From Bacteroidaceae bacterium (GTDB lineage: Bacteria; Bacteroidota; Bacteroidia; Bacteroidales; Bacteroidaceae), in contig JAILPK010000001.1 of assembly GCA_024699495.1 (NCBI GenBank), forward strand, positions 1 through 64,000: a stretch of DNA of 64,000 nt, in the 5' to 3' direction. The position numbers were made by a program, and so were the translations under genes. Shown here in pieces: positions 27,178-36,842 of this stretch. The notes below the pieces were generated by a model. That model was given only the letters and a program-made list of their open reading frames with translations. It was not told the origin of the DNA and searched no databases. How positions within the stretch are numbered: position 1 is the first letter of the stretch; the number at the start of each line of letters is the position of its first letter.

Positions 27178-28374
27178 ATGGACAAAAAACTCAACATAGG
27201 TTCTTTCTTCGAAGGCGACAAAATCTTCTGGCTGGTGTTGTTCGTTCTTTGCATCATCTCAGTTCTGGAGGTCTATTCTGCCTCCAGCAACATGAGCTAT
27301 CAGAGCGGCGCATTCTGGAAGCCGGTGATGGGTCACATGGTGACTATCATCTTGGGGGTGATTGTCGCTTGGATAGTGCATCGCATCCCCTGCCGTTACT
27401 TCGGTGGCATAGTGCTCTTCGGCCCGTTGCTGAGCATAGTGATGCTATTCACGGCGCTGCTGATGGGGAGTGATGTCAACGGGGCCAACCGCTGGTTTAA
27501 CATCTTCGGCATTTCCTTCCAGCCCTCTGAGGTGGCCAAGGGGTCATTGATTGTAGTGGTTGCGTGGCTGCTCAGTATCATCCGCGACAAGAACAACCGC
27601 GGAACGATGGACACTTTCTGGTGGATATTCTGCATCGCAGGCCTCATCTGCATCCTTATTGTTCCTGAGAATTTCTCCACTGCTGCCCTGACGGCCGTGG
27701 TAGTCCTGCTGATGATGATTATCGGTCAGGTGCCCTGGAAACCGTTGGGCATAATCGCAGGGATTGTGGTTGTCTGCGGCTCCATCGGATATACTACGCT
27801 GAAGATGTCATCCGAAGAGACCATTCAGGAACTCAGTGAGTTGCCTATGTTGCATCGCCTGCCCACCTGGGCCCACCGCCTGAACAACCACTCCGAACTG
27901 CCGCCGGACCCGAATGACTACGACCTCGGCACAAATCCGCAGATTACCCAGGCGCATATCGCCATCTCCAGCAGCAATATCCTTGGCTGCGGTCCTGGCA
28001 ACAGCCGCGTGCGTGACTTCCTGCCCCAGGCTTATTCTGATTTCATCTATGCCATTATCTTGGAAGAGTTGGGCCTCATCGGCGGTTTCCTTGTGATGTT
28101 CATGTATATCATATTATTATATAGGGCGGCGCGCATAGCCTCACGATGCGAGAAGAACTTCCCTGCCTTCCTCATCATAGGTTTGGCTCTGCTCATAGCC
28201 ACGCAGGCCATGGTGAATATGTGCGTGGCTGTCGGCATTGCGCCTGTTACCGGACAGCCGTTGCCATTGGTGAGCAGAGGCGGTTCATCGATTCTGATGA
28301 ACTGCATATACATTGGAATGATGATAAGCATCAGCCGCTCTGCCCGTCAGAAAACCGAAACGGCGAATTCATAA
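27178..28374 (+). CDS. ftsW: SEDS-family peptidoglycan glycosyltransferase FtsW
   Basis: 398 residues with about ten membrane segments. SEDS motifs visible: GANRWFNIFGISFQPSEVAK, and near the end TGQPLPLVSRGGSSILMN. Partner of the FtsI protein encoded four genes upstream in septal wall synthesis. FtsW rather than RodA is chosen because of its position between murD and murG. Confidence 0.95.
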   Translation: MDKKLNIGSFFEGDKIFWLVLFVLCIISVLEVYSASSNMSYQSGAFWKPVMGHMVTIILGVIVAWIVHRIPCRYFGGIVLFGPLLSIVMLFTALLMGSDVNGANRWFNIFGISFQPSEVAKGSLIVVVAWLLSIIRDKNNRGTMDTFWWIFCIAGLICILIVPENFSTAALTAVVVLLMMIIGQVPWKPLGIIAGIVVVCGSIGYTTLKMSSEETIQELSELPMLHRLPTWAHRLNNHSELPPDPNDYDLGTNPQITQAHIAISSSNILGCGPGNSRVRDFLPQAYSDFIYAIILEELGLIGGFLVMFMYIILLYRAARIASRCEKNFPAFLIIGLALLIATQAMVNMCVAVGIAPVTGQPLPLVSRGGSSILMNCIYIGMMISISRSARQKTETANS

Positions 28375-28434
28375 TAACCAAACAATATAGCATTTCAAGC
28401 GAGCACTTAACACATAATTAATTATAATAACTAA

Positions 28435-29559
28435 ATGAAACCTTTAAGAGTCATAATCAGCGGAGGCGGCACTGGCGGACATATATTCCCCGCTCTCAGT
28501 ATAGCCAACGCCATCAAGAATATAAAACCGGAGGCCGACATCCTCTTTGTCGGGGCTGAAGGCAGGATGGAGATGCAGCGCGTGCCGGCAGCCGGATACC
28601 CCATCAAGGGGTTGCCCATAGCTGGTTTCGACCGTAAGCATCTCTGGAAGAATATCGCCGTGCTGTGGAAAATATTCAAAAGTCAGCGTATGGCCCGCCG
28701 CATAATCCGTGATTTCCGTCCGGACGTCGCTGTTGGCGTAGGCGGATATGCCAGTGGTCCCACACTTAACATGGCCGCCAAGATGGGTATTCCCACCCTC
28801 TTGCAGGAGCAGAACTCGTATGCCGGAGTGACCAACAAACTGCTCGCAAAGAACGCACGCAAGATATGCGTGGCATACGAGGGGATGGAACGTTTCTTTC
28901 CGAAGGAAAAGATAATTCTTACGGGTAATCCCGTGCGCCAACAATTGGCTAAATGCCCGTTCTCACATGCTCAGGCAGTGGAAAAAATCGGGCTGAATCC
29001 CATCCGGCCGGTTGTGCTTATCATCGGCGGAAGCCTTGGCGCGCGAACCATAAACGAGAGTGTGCTGAACAGTTTGGGTGCCATTGCCGAGACCCGGGTG
29101 CAGTTTGTGTGGCAGACGGGCGGCTATTATTTCAATGAGATTCAGAAGACACTTACAGAACGGGGATGCCCGCAGAACCTGAAGGTGACAGACTTCATCA
29201 GCCACATGGATGAGGCCTACCGCGCCGCCGACCTGGTGATAAGCAGAGCCGGAGCCAGCAGCATCAGTGAGATATGCCTGTTGGGAAAACCGGCGATTCT
29301 CGTCCCCTCACCCAATGTGGCAGAGGACCATCAGACCCATAACGCGATGGCTCTGGTAAACCGAAACGCTGCGCTCATGGTCCGGGATGCCGATGCCGTA
29401 GAGCAGCTCATCCCGCTTGCGATAAAGACCCTTACCGAACCGACCAATCCTTACCGCAGTCTCGGAGAAAATGCTTTGGCAATGGCTTTCCGCGACTCTG
29501 CAGAGGTGATAGCCAACGAGGTAATAAAATTGGCTGAGGAGCAGCAAAAAGAAAAATGA
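28435..29559 (+). CDS. murG: MurG GlcNAc transferase (lipid II synthesis)
   Basis: 374 residues, peripheral inner-membrane GT-B enzyme forming lipid II from lipid I. GGGTGGH at 10-16 and the second donor-site block GASSISEICLLGKPAILVPSPN. Its start at ATG 28435 follows an A/T-rich leader typical here. A copy of the intergenic dyad repeat lies between it and murC. Confidence 0.97.
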   Translation: MKPLRVIISGGGTGGHIFPALSIANAIKNIKPEADILFVGAEGRMEMQRVPAAGYPIKGLPIAGFDRKHLWKNIAVLWKIFKSQRMARRIIRDFRPDVAVGVGGYASGPTLNMAAKMGIPTLLQEQNSYAGVTNKLLAKNARKICVAYEGMERFFPKEKIILTGNPVRQQLAKCPFSHAQAVEKIGLNPIRPVVLIIGGSLGARTINESVLNSLGAIAETRVQFVWQTGGYYFNEIQKTLTERGCPQNLKVTDFISHMDEAYRAADLVISRAGASSISEICLLGKPAILVPSPNVAEDHQTHNAMALVNRNAALMVRDADAVEQLIPLAIKTLTEPTNPYRSLGENALAMAFRDSAEVIANEVIKLAEEQQKEK

Positions 29560-29577
29560 CCCACGACTCTGCCGTCT

Positions 29578-29671
29578 GACTTGTCAACTAAACGAGTAGT
29601 TAAGCCGTTACCAATCCTCTAAAGAATCAACTAGTCAACTACTCAAGAACTCAAAAACTCAAGAACTCAAC
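29578..29671 (-). repeat. Intergenic dyad repeat, copy A (murG-murC gap)
   Basis: Reverse-oriented copy of the repeat at 34942 and 48842. On the minus strand: degenerate 8-bp units of the type GAGTTCTT, then the core TCTTTAGAGGATTGGTAACG (minus strand, within 29606-29626) followed by GCTTAACTACT, then a second short arm. Confidence 0.8.
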
Positions 29672-29686
29672 ACGATTTACACAGCA

Positions 29687-31087
29687 ATGGTAAAATCAGT
29701 ATATTTCGTTGGAATTGGCGGCATCGGCATGAGTGCCATTGCCCGGTATTATTTGCAGCGGGGCCTCGTCGTGGCAGGGTATGACAAGACTCCGACACCT
29801 CTCACAAGAGAGATGGAACGCGAGGGAGCCCTGATCCATTATGATGAGGACGTGAATCTGATTCCCGAGGCTTGCCGTGATGCCTCGACCACCTTGGTCG
29901 TATATACTCCTGCCATTCCGGAATCCCACGCCGAGCTACGCTATTTCCGTGACGGAGGCTTCGACTTGCAGAAGAGAGCTCAGGTGTTGGGCTCGCTTAC
30001 CCGCACCCACAAGGGGCTCTGTGTCGCCGGCACCCACGGCAAAACTACCACATCTAGCATGACTGCCCACCTCCTTCACCAGAGCCATGTGGACTGCAAC
30101 GCCTTCCTCGGAGGTATCACGAAAAACTATGGCACCAACTATATCCTGGCTCCGGGCAGCGACTATGTTGTAATCGAAGCAGATGAGTTCGACCGCTCTT
30201 TCCATCATCTCTCACCTTTCGCCACTGTAATCACTGCCACCGATGCAGACCATCTGGACATATATGGCACAGAGGAGGCCTATCTCGAGAGCTTCCGCCA
30301 CTATACAGAACTCATCCAGTCGGGCGGTTTCCTCGTCCTGCACACGGGCCTGAAGATGCAGCCCAACACTCCCGCAGACGTCACCACATTTACCTACGGG
30401 CGCGAGGAGGGCGACTTCCATGCTGACAATATCCGCATGGGTGGCGGAGAGATAATATTCGACCTGGTATCTCCGCTCGGTAATATCAGCGACATCCGTC
30501 TTGGCGTTCCAGTGGGAATCAATATCGAGAACGGCATCGGAGCTATGGCTCTGGCGCAGATTGCAGGCCTCACGGCTGAGGAGATAAGAAAGGGCATGGC
30601 CTCATTCAAAGGTGTTGACCGGCGCTTCGACTTCCATCTGCGCACCCCCGAAAAGGCATATATCTCCGACTATGCCCACCACCCGGCCGAGATACGCCAG
30701 TGTGTCAAGAGCATCAGAGAGGTTTATCCGGACAAGCGCATAATGGGCATTTTCCAACCCCATCTCTACAGCCGCACAGCAGACTTCTACCGTGATTTTG
30801 CCGACTCCCTGTCGCTGCTTGATGAGGTCGTGCTTACAGAGATCTATCCCGCCCGCGAGCAGCCAATACCCGGAGTAACAAGCAAACTCATCTATGACAA
30901 CCTGCGCCCGGGCATTGCGCGGCGCATCATCGAGAAGAAGGACGTGCTCGACGTGGTGGCAGAAGGTGCTTTTGACATACTCATCACTATCGGGGCCGGC
31001 GACCTTGACAACTACGCCGATGCCATAGCTGAGACAATAAAAAAGACACTCCCCGAGGCCACATCTGCTCCGGAAGAGAAGAAATAA
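29687..31087 (+). CDS. murC: UDP-MurNAc:L-alanine ligase
   Basis: 466 residues, first stem-peptide ligase. UDP-binding GIGGIGMS at 9-16; ATP loop AGTHGKTTTS at 114-123; YAHHPAEI in the C-terminal domain. C-terminal Glu/Ala tail is short. Nine bp before ftsQ. Confidence 0.97.
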   Translation: MVKSVYFVGIGGIGMSAIARYYLQRGLVVAGYDKTPTPLTREMEREGALIHYDEDVNLIPEACRDASTTLVVYTPAIPESHAELRYFRDGGFDLQKRAQVLGSLTRTHKGLCVAGTHGKTTTSSMTAHLLHQSHVDCNAFLGGITKNYGTNYILAPGSDYVVIEADEFDRSFHHLSPFATVITATDADHLDIYGTEEAYLESFRHYTELIQSGGFLVLHTGLKMQPNTPADVTTFTYGREEGDFHADNIRMGGGEIIFDLVSPLGNISDIRLGVPVGINIENGIGAMALAQIAGLTAEEIRKGMASFKGVDRRFDFHLRTPEKAYISDYAHHPAEIRQCVKSIREVYPDKRIMGIFQPHLYSRTADFYRDFADSLSLLDEVVLTEIYPAREQPIPGVTSKLIYDNLRPGIARRIIEKKDVLDVVAEGAFDILITIGAGDLDNYADAIAETIKKTLPEATSAPEEKK

Positions 31088-31096
31088 ATCAAAAAT

Positions 31097-31900
31097 ATGG
31101 GAAAAGACAATAAGACATCAAGCCGGCATAATCCCGTTTCCGACCAACAGGAGCAGTCCGGAAAAGACTCTGCGCTGAAGGTGATGGTTAAGATAATCAT
31201 CCTTTTCGGAGTAGCCGCCTATCTTGTCTTCGCCCTTGTCCTGCGCGGGGAGAGAGGGCAGGAGAAGGTCTGCACCGGCTTGGATGTGATCATCAACGAC
31301 GAACTCAACACCGGCTTCATTAATGAAAACGAGGTGAGAGAGATGCTGGTGGCAAAAAAACTCTTCCCTGAGGGACGCTCTTTGTCCGAGGTCGATTTGG
31401 AACAACTGGAGAAAGTCCTTACTGCCAGTCCTTACATCGATGCAGCTCTGTGCTATCAGACGGCCGAGGGGCGCGTCACTATTCAGGTGACACCCCGCCA
31501 TCCGGTGCTGCATGTAATCAACGACCATGGCGACGACTTCTATATAGACAATTTCGGAGAGACGATGCCACGCGGACATCATGTGATCGACCTGATTGTG
31601 ATGACGGGCAACGTTCCGCGAGCGAAAGCCGGGAAATTGTATTCACAGTTGGGCACCCGTCTCGAGGACGATGAGTTCTGGAATCAGCAGATAGAAGAAA
31701 TTCATGTCACATCCGAGGGCGAACTGGAACTCACGCCGCGCATAGGTCAGCATCTGATACTTCTCGGAGACACCTCGAACATAGACGACAAACTGTCGCG
31801 CATGCGCATATTTTACGAACAGGGGCTGAATAAAGCCGGATGGAACCGCTATAAGACAATAAGCCTCAAATACGCCAATCAGGTTATCTGCACTAAATAA
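31097..31900 (+). CDS. ftsQ: FtsQ-like cell division protein
   Basis: 267 residues. Charged cytoplasmic tail, one membrane segment (about 33-50), then a POTRA-like periplasmic part (GFINENEVREMLVAKKLFPEG, with the following YIDAALCYQT strand) and a beta domain. FtsQ links early and late division proteins with FtsL. Recognition relies on topology and position between murC and ftsA more than on strong motifs. Confidence 0.9.
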   Translation: MGKDNKTSSRHNPVSDQQEQSGKDSALKVMVKIIILFGVAAYLVFALVLRGERGQEKVCTGLDVIINDELNTGFINENEVREMLVAKKLFPEGRSLSEVDLEQLEKVLTASPYIDAALCYQTAEGRVTIQVTPRHPVLHVINDHGDDFYIDNFGETMPRGHHVIDLIVMTGNVPRAKAGKLYSQLGTRLEDDEFWNQQIEEIHVTSEGELELTPRIGQHLILLGDTSNIDDKLSRMRIFYEQGLNKAGWNRYKTISLKYANQVICTK

Positions 31901-32028
31901 AAGCCGTTCCCGCCCCAAAGGGAGACAACTGCTTACAGGAAAACGAATCAATAAAATATATAACCAGCCAGACTTTTCCGCCCACACGCCACAGAGAACA
32001 GGCGGGGAGTCCGTTAACTACAACAAAT

Positions 32029-33417
32029 ATGGGAACAGACAAGACAATTGTTGCTATCGAACTCGGTTCTTCTTCTATCCGGGGTATCATTGGGCAACGC
32101 AGAGCTGACGGCACGCTGCTGCTGCTCGGCTACGAGAGGGAGAACACACCCGACTGTGTACGCAATGGAGTTATTTTCAACATCGACAAGACAGTGCAAG
32201 CCATCACCAACATCCTGAAACGCATCGAGGAAAGGCAGAAAGTGTATGTAAATAAAGTCTATGTCGGCATTAGCGGACAGTCCTTACGTACGGTGAAGAA
32301 CGAAGTAATCCGCAATTTTGACGTTAAGGTTTCCATCAGCGACGAGATTGTGGACAGTCTGATGCAGGACAATTGTGCGCGAATATACAATGATTATGAG
32401 ATTCTCGACGTGGCTCCTCAGGAGTTCCGCGTGGGGACCCGCATGACAAATGAGCCTGTGGGAGTTATGGCAGACCACATCGAAGGCTACTATCAGAATG
32501 TCGTGGCGCGCACAGTGCTCAGCGAGAACATTAAACGCTGCTTCCAGGCTCTCGGCAAAGAAATTGCCGGTTTCTATATCTCACCGCTTCTGCTGGCCAA
32601 CTATCTGCTCACAGATATAGAGAAACGCTCAGGGTGCGCTTTGGTTGACCTCGGAGCCGACACCACCACAGTTGCCGTTTACGAGAAGAACATATTGCGC
32701 CATCTCGTAGTTATCCCGCTGGGAGGTAACAATATCACTGCTGACATCGCCTCGGCCCTGAAGATGGAGATGGAAGAGGCTGAGCAGCTCAAGCGCTCCC
32801 TCGGCTCCGCCTATTACGACGAGACAGAGGACGCAACCATCCGTCAGATAAACATCTCCAACGGGCGCACCATAGATGAGAAGGTGCTGCGTGACATAAT
32901 CGAGGCCAGACAGCAGGAGATTCTGGAGAATGTCAAACATCAGATAGCTGTATTCAGCGAGCATCTGCTCGCGGGAGTGGTCTTCACCGGTGGAGCTGCC
33001 AACATTAAGAATATTGAGACAGCCTTCGCTAATTATGCGCATTTCGACAAGCAGATAAAAATTCGCTTCACATCTGCCACCCCTGAATATACTACCAGCC
33101 TCAAGCTCGACCCGCAGGCCAACAACATAGCCACTCTGGTCGCTATGCTGCGGCGTGCCAATGTCGAGTGCACCAGCGAGAAACCTCTCGAGCCCACACT
33201 AGACTTCGACGCTCTGAGCACCGAGGCCGCCGCCACCCCGCCGGCAGCAGGCGAGGGCGTAGTCACAAAGGCAGAGGCCAAGCCTGCCGACACCCCGGAG
33301 GAGATAGAAGGTGAACAGAAAGAGAGTGATTCTGAAGACAAGCAGAAACCAAATATCTTCTCCAAGTTCGGAAAGACAGTATCCAAGATACTCGCCGGAC
33401 TCGTGGAAGAAAGCTAA
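32029..33417 (+). CDS. ftsA: Cell division protein FtsA
   Basis: 462 residues; actin-like ATPase tethering FtsZ to the membrane. Phosphate-1 region VAIELGSSSIRGIIG, phosphate-2 ALVDLGADTTTVAVYE, adenosine motif GVVFTGGAANIKN. After the core a Glu/Ala/Pro-rich linker (about 385-440) leads to a terminal amphipathic helix (IFSKFGKTVSKILAGLVEE), the membrane-targeting sequence. Confidence 0.96.
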   Translation: MGTDKTIVAIELGSSSIRGIIGQRRADGTLLLLGYERENTPDCVRNGVIFNIDKTVQAITNILKRIEERQKVYVNKVYVGISGQSLRTVKNEVIRNFDVKVSISDEIVDSLMQDNCARIYNDYEILDVAPQEFRVGTRMTNEPVGVMADHIEGYYQNVVARTVLSENIKRCFQALGKEIAGFYISPLLLANYLLTDIEKRSGCALVDLGADTTTVAVYEKNILRHLVVIPLGGNNITADIASALKMEMEEAEQLKRSLGSAYYDETEDATIRQINISNGRTIDEKVLRDIIEARQQEILENVKHQIAVFSEHLLAGVVFTGGAANIKNIETAFANYAHFDKQIKIRFTSATPEYTTSLKLDPQANNIATLVAMLRRANVECTSEKPLEPTLDFDALSTEAAATPPAAGEGVVTKAEAKPADTPEEIEGEQKESDSEDKQKPNIFSKFGKTVSKILAGLVEES

Positions 33418-33428
33418 ATGGACATCCC

Positions 33429-33461
33429 CTAAGCCCCCGAAAAGATAATCGGGGGGATTAA
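33429..33461 (+). repeat. Stable hairpin in the ftsA-ftsZ spacer
   Basis: CCCCCGA (33434-33440) pairs with TCGGGGG (33449-33455) over an 8-nt loop; flanks CTAAG/TTAAG extend the dyad with a mismatch. No T run follows, so it looks like an mRNA structure in the 160-bp leader of ftsZ rather than a terminator. Confidence 0.7.
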
Positions 33462-33577
33462 GACATCCATCATAGAGATGAATTAAAACAGAGACATTTA
33501 TTTTCAAGACATAAACCATCAGACTCATTCCGTAAAATAAAACAAGAGACGGGGGAGAGTCCATTAAAAATACCACT

Positions 33578-34915
33578 ATGGCAGACGAACATAAAACAGA
33601 GACTGGCGGCATCCAGTTTATAATGAAAACCAACAACCCCAGCATCATCAAGGTGGTGGGAGTCGGAGGCGGCGGAGGCAATGCCGTCACACACATGTAT
33701 AACGAGGGCATTCACGATGTGACTTATGTCCTCTGCAACACTGACAAGAAAGCGCTTAGCGACTCTCCCGTGCCCAACAAACTGCAGCTCGGCGAAGGCC
33801 TCGGAGCCGGAAACCGACCAGAGCGCGGACGGCAGGCTGCGCTGGACAGCATCGACAAAATCAAAGAACTCTTCAACGACGGCACACGCATGGTATTCAT
33901 CACCGCCGGTATGGGAGGCGGAACGGGCACAGGCGCTGCTCCTATCGTTGCCCAGTGCGCACGAGAGATGGAGATTCTCACCATCGGAATTGTCACCATC
34001 CCGTTCCTCTTCGAGGGACACATGAAGATCGGACAGGCTCTCAAGGGAGTGGCTGAGATGTCGAAACACGTGGATGCGCTGCTCGTAATCAACAACGAAC
34101 GCCTGCGTGAGATTTATCCTGAGCTTACCGTCCGCAACGGCTTCGCAAAAGCTGATGACACCCTGTCTATTGCTGCTAAGAGCATAGCCGAAATCATAAC
34201 CATGAGGGGAATAATGAACTTGGACTTCCAGGATGTCAAGACTATCCTTAAGGACGGAGGCGTTGCCATAATGAGCACCGGCTTCGGCGAAGGAGAGAAC
34301 CGCGTGACCAAAGCGTTCCAGGAGGCTCTTCATAGTCCGCTGCTCAACAACAACGACATCTTCAACTCCAAGAAAGTCCTTTTCTACATCACCTTCGGCA
34401 CCTCCGACTCTGCAGACGAGCTCACGATGGAAGAGATGAACGAAGTGAATGAGTTCATGGCTCAGTTCCATCAGGACGTGGTGGAGACAAAATGGGGACT
34501 TGGAACTGATGACACCCTCGGCAACAAGATAAAAATAACCCTGCTCGCTTCTGGGTTCGGACTGAAGAATGTGCCCGGACTGGAAAGCGGCGATCCCACC
34601 CCCATCACACGTGAGGACGAGGACCGTAAGCGCAAGGAGGCTGAAGACAAAGAGAACCTGGAAGACCTCATTGGAGAGTATTACAAGGATCAGGAGAACC
34701 GACCCAAACGCCCCCGCCGCCATATCTATATATTCGAGGATTCCACTTTGGACAACGATGAAGTCATCCAAATGGTCGAATCTCTGCCTACAGCCAACCG
34801 CCAAAAGGCTGACTTACGGCGAATTATGGACAAGGCATCAGCGGACGAGTCGATGACCACCAGCGAAACCGCATCTGCAGACTCTCCTGAGCAGCCGATA
34901 AAATTCATCCTTTAA
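33578..34915 (+). CDS. ftsZ: Cell division GTPase FtsZ
   Basis: 445 residues; tubulin-like GTPase that forms the division ring. VGVGGGGGNAVTHM at 27-40, tubulin signature GGGTGTGAAP at 113-122, T7 loop NLDFQDVKTILKDGG. A variable acidic linker (from about 345) leads to a short C-terminal peptide ending PIKFIL. Last gene of the cluster; a dyad repeat separates it from converging ispH. Confidence 0.97.
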   Translation: MADEHKTETGGIQFIMKTNNPSIIKVVGVGGGGGNAVTHMYNEGIHDVTYVLCNTDKKALSDSPVPNKLQLGEGLGAGNRPERGRQAALDSIDKIKELFNDGTRMVFITAGMGGGTGTGAAPIVAQCAREMEILTIGIVTIPFLFEGHMKIGQALKGVAEMSKHVDALLVINNERLREIYPELTVRNGFAKADDTLSIAAKSIAEIITMRGIMNLDFQDVKTILKDGGVAIMSTGFGEGENRVTKAFQEALHSPLLNNNDIFNSKKVLFYITFGTSDSADELTMEEMNEVNEFMAQFHQDVVETKWGLGTDDTLGNKIKITLLASGFGLKNVPGLESGDPTPITREDEDRKRKEAEDKENLEDLIGEYYKDQENRPKRPRRHIYIFEDSTLDNDEVIQMVESLPTANRQKADLRRIMDKASADESMTTSETASADSPEQPIKFIL

Positions 34916-34941
34916 TATTCAACTGTTCCCGACAAGAGGCT

Positions 34942-35114
34942 GTAAGTTTTTGAGTCCTTAAGTTTTTGAGTTTTTGAGTAGTTTACAAGTGGTTAGTAGT
35001 CGAGTTGGTCCTTTAGAGGATTAGTAATGGCTTAACTTCTTAGACTCTTAAACCTCTTAAACTCTTGAACCTCTTGAACTCTTAAACCCCTTAAACCTCT
35101 TAAACTCTTGAACC
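34942..35114 (+). repeat. Intergenic dyad repeat, copy B (ftsZ-ispH gap)
   Basis: Largest copy. Left arm of GAGTTTTT-type units, core TCCTTTAGAGGATTAGTAAT (35009-35028) then GGCTTAAC, right arm of alternating 8-9-bp units such as CTCTTAAAC and TCTTGAAC. Left and right arms are complementary, so the whole can fold on itself; TCCT-TTAG-AGGA is a small hairpin inside. It lies between converging genes. Confidence 0.85.
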
Positions 35115-35146
35115 CGCGGCTTACCGCGAACACGGAGCTGCTGCCC

Positions 35147-36001
35147 TCAGAATTTATCCCGACATTGCTCCATCAGCCACTTGGGGGTGGAGGTGGCGCC
35201 ACAGATGCCTATGCTCTCTGCTGCAGAGAGGTCCAGCTGCAGAGAGTCTATCTCGTCGGGACTGTCTATCATGAATGAATGGGGGTTCGCTCTTCGGCAC
35301 TCTTCGAAAAGGGCGCGTCCATTGCTGCTCTTGCGTCCGCAGACAAAGAGGACGATATCGTGGCGGGAAGCAAATTCGCGGATGTGAGAAATACGATTCG
35401 CCACCTGACGGCATATAGTGTCGTAGAAGGTGAATGTGGCATTAGGAGCGATATGTTCACGTATGTATTCTACCACCTGACGGAAACCGTCTAATGATTT
35501 GGTGGTCTGACTATAGAGGGCGATGTCGCGCGTGAAGTCCAGCATGGCTGCCTCATCGGGGGTCTCTATGACGATGGCAGTGCCTTCAGTTTGTCCCACC
35601 AGCCCCAGCACCTCGGCATGGCCACGTTTGCCGTAGATCACAATCTGCCGGCTATGCTCCGGGTCGGAGTCGTATTCGCGTTTGATTCGTTCCTGCAGAT
35701 GCAGCACCACAGGGCATGTGGCATCAATTATATTAATGTTGTTTGATGCAGCCTGGAGATATGTGGTCGGCGGTTCCCCGTGGGCCCGTAGGAGAACGCT
35801 CGCATCATGAAGTCTTGAGAACTGCTCATGGTCGATTGTCACCAGTCCCATGGCGCGAAGCCGTTCCACCTCGCGCCCGTTGTGGACTATGTCACCGAGA
35901 CAATAAAGCTTACGTTCCCGGCTGAGTTCCTCCTCTGCTTTTCCGATGGCGCGAGTCACTCCGAAACAGAAGCCAGAGCCAGTGTCGATTTCAACAAACA
36001 T
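35147..36001 (-). CDS. ispH: 4-hydroxy-3-methylbut-2-enyl diphosphate reductase
   Basis: 284 residues; last step of the MEP isoprenoid pathway, a [4Fe-4S] enzyme. Three cluster cysteines are visible: Cys12 (GFCFGV), Cys96 (DATCPVV) and Cys197 (DTICRQV). Substrate histidines in DIVHN, RAHGE and GKRGHAEV. Third gene of the porQ-cmk-ispH series on the minus strand. Confidence 0.96.
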   Translation of the reverse strand: MFVEIDTGSGFCFGVTRAIGKAEEELSRERKLYCLGDIVHNGREVERLRAMGLVTIDHEQFSRLHDASVLLRAHGEPPTTYLQAASNNINIIDATCPVVLHLQERIKREYDSDPEHSRQIVIYGKRGHAEVLGLVGQTEGTAIVIETPDEAAMLDFTRDIALYSQTTKSLDGFRQVVEYIREHIAPNATFTFYDTICRQVANRISHIREFASRHDIVLFVCGRKSSNGRALFEECRRANPHSFMIDSPDEIDSLQLDLSAAESIGICGATSTPKWLMEQCRDKF

Positions 36002-36043
36002 AGATGATGAGATTAACTAATAGGGAAAGATAAGTGACAAGCT

Positions 36044-36763
36044 CTAATTAGTTAATTTGTGGTATAAATCTAACAGCCACTGATTCTGCTCCTCGATGGT
36101 GAGACTGCTGTTGTCCAAGACGTATGCGTCAGGAGCCTGGCGCAGAGGCGCCACAGCCCGGGTAGAATCAATGCGGTCGCGCTCCTGCAGGTTTTGCAGG
36201 ATCTCGTCAAAGGATACCTCTTCTCCCTTGGCCCGCAGTTCGTCGTAGCGGCGCTGGGCACGGACTTCGGGGGAGGCGGTCACAAACACTTTCATCTCTG
36301 CATTGGGAAAGACTGCTGTTCCGATGTCACGCCCGTCCATCACTATACCCCCTTTCTGTCCCATGGACTGCTGGAGAGCCGTCATCGCTTCTCGCACAAA
36401 CGGCAGGGCCGCAACGGGGCTGACATGAGCTGACACCTCCATGGTGCGGATCTGGCGCTCAACGTTGACGCCATTGAGATATGCATCCGGGCGTCCGGAG
36501 GAGGGGTTGAGATGAAATGCGATATTTATCTCATTCATCCGGGCCTGCAGTTGTTGTTCATCCACGGCCCCGTCCCCGCTGATCAGCCCTTGTTCGATGC
36601 AGAACAGGGTGCAGCATCTATACATGGCCCCGCTGTCAATATATATATATCCGATTCTGCGGGCCAAGTCCTTGGCCATTGTGCTTTTGCCGCAGGAGCT
36701 GTGTCCGTCGATTGCAATTGTGATACGTCTGGAAGCGGAAGAAGTGTTCTCTGTATTATTCAT
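36044..36763 (-). CDS. cmk: Cytidylate kinase
   Basis: 239 residues; phosphorylates CMP/dCMP. P-loop GHSSCGKST at 20-28, CMP-binding [16 protein letters not shown], and the lid [14 protein letters not shown]. The first ten residues (Asn/Thr/Ser-rich) lie before the conserved start and could be trimmed, but no better ATG is seen. Upstream of ispH by 42 bp. Confidence 0.95.
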   Translation of the reverse strand: MNNTENTSSASRRITIAIDGHSSCGKSTMAKDLARRIGYIYIDSGAMYRCCTLFCIEQGLISGDGAVDEQQLQARMNEINIAFHLNPSSGRPDAYLNGVNVERQIRTMEVSAHVSPVAALPFVREAMTALQQSMGQKGGIVMDGRDIGTAVFPNAEMKVFVTASPEVRAQRRYDELRAKGEEVSFDEILQNLQERDRIDSTRAVAPLRQAPDAYVLDNSSLTIEEQNQWLLDLYHKLTN

Positions 36764-36842
36764 ATATTATATTTTTAGCTGTGTTGCTTAAATATCATTC
36801 TGGGCAGAAGAATATCATATTGTGGTGCGTAAGCCGAAAGAC

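Noticed and set aside
26232..27257. 341-codon open frame antisense to murD
   Set aside because: Shadow of murD; no promoter, no recognisable protein.
33470..34804. 444-codon open frame antisense to ftsZ
   Set aside because: Shadow of the conserved ftsZ gene with low-complexity translation.
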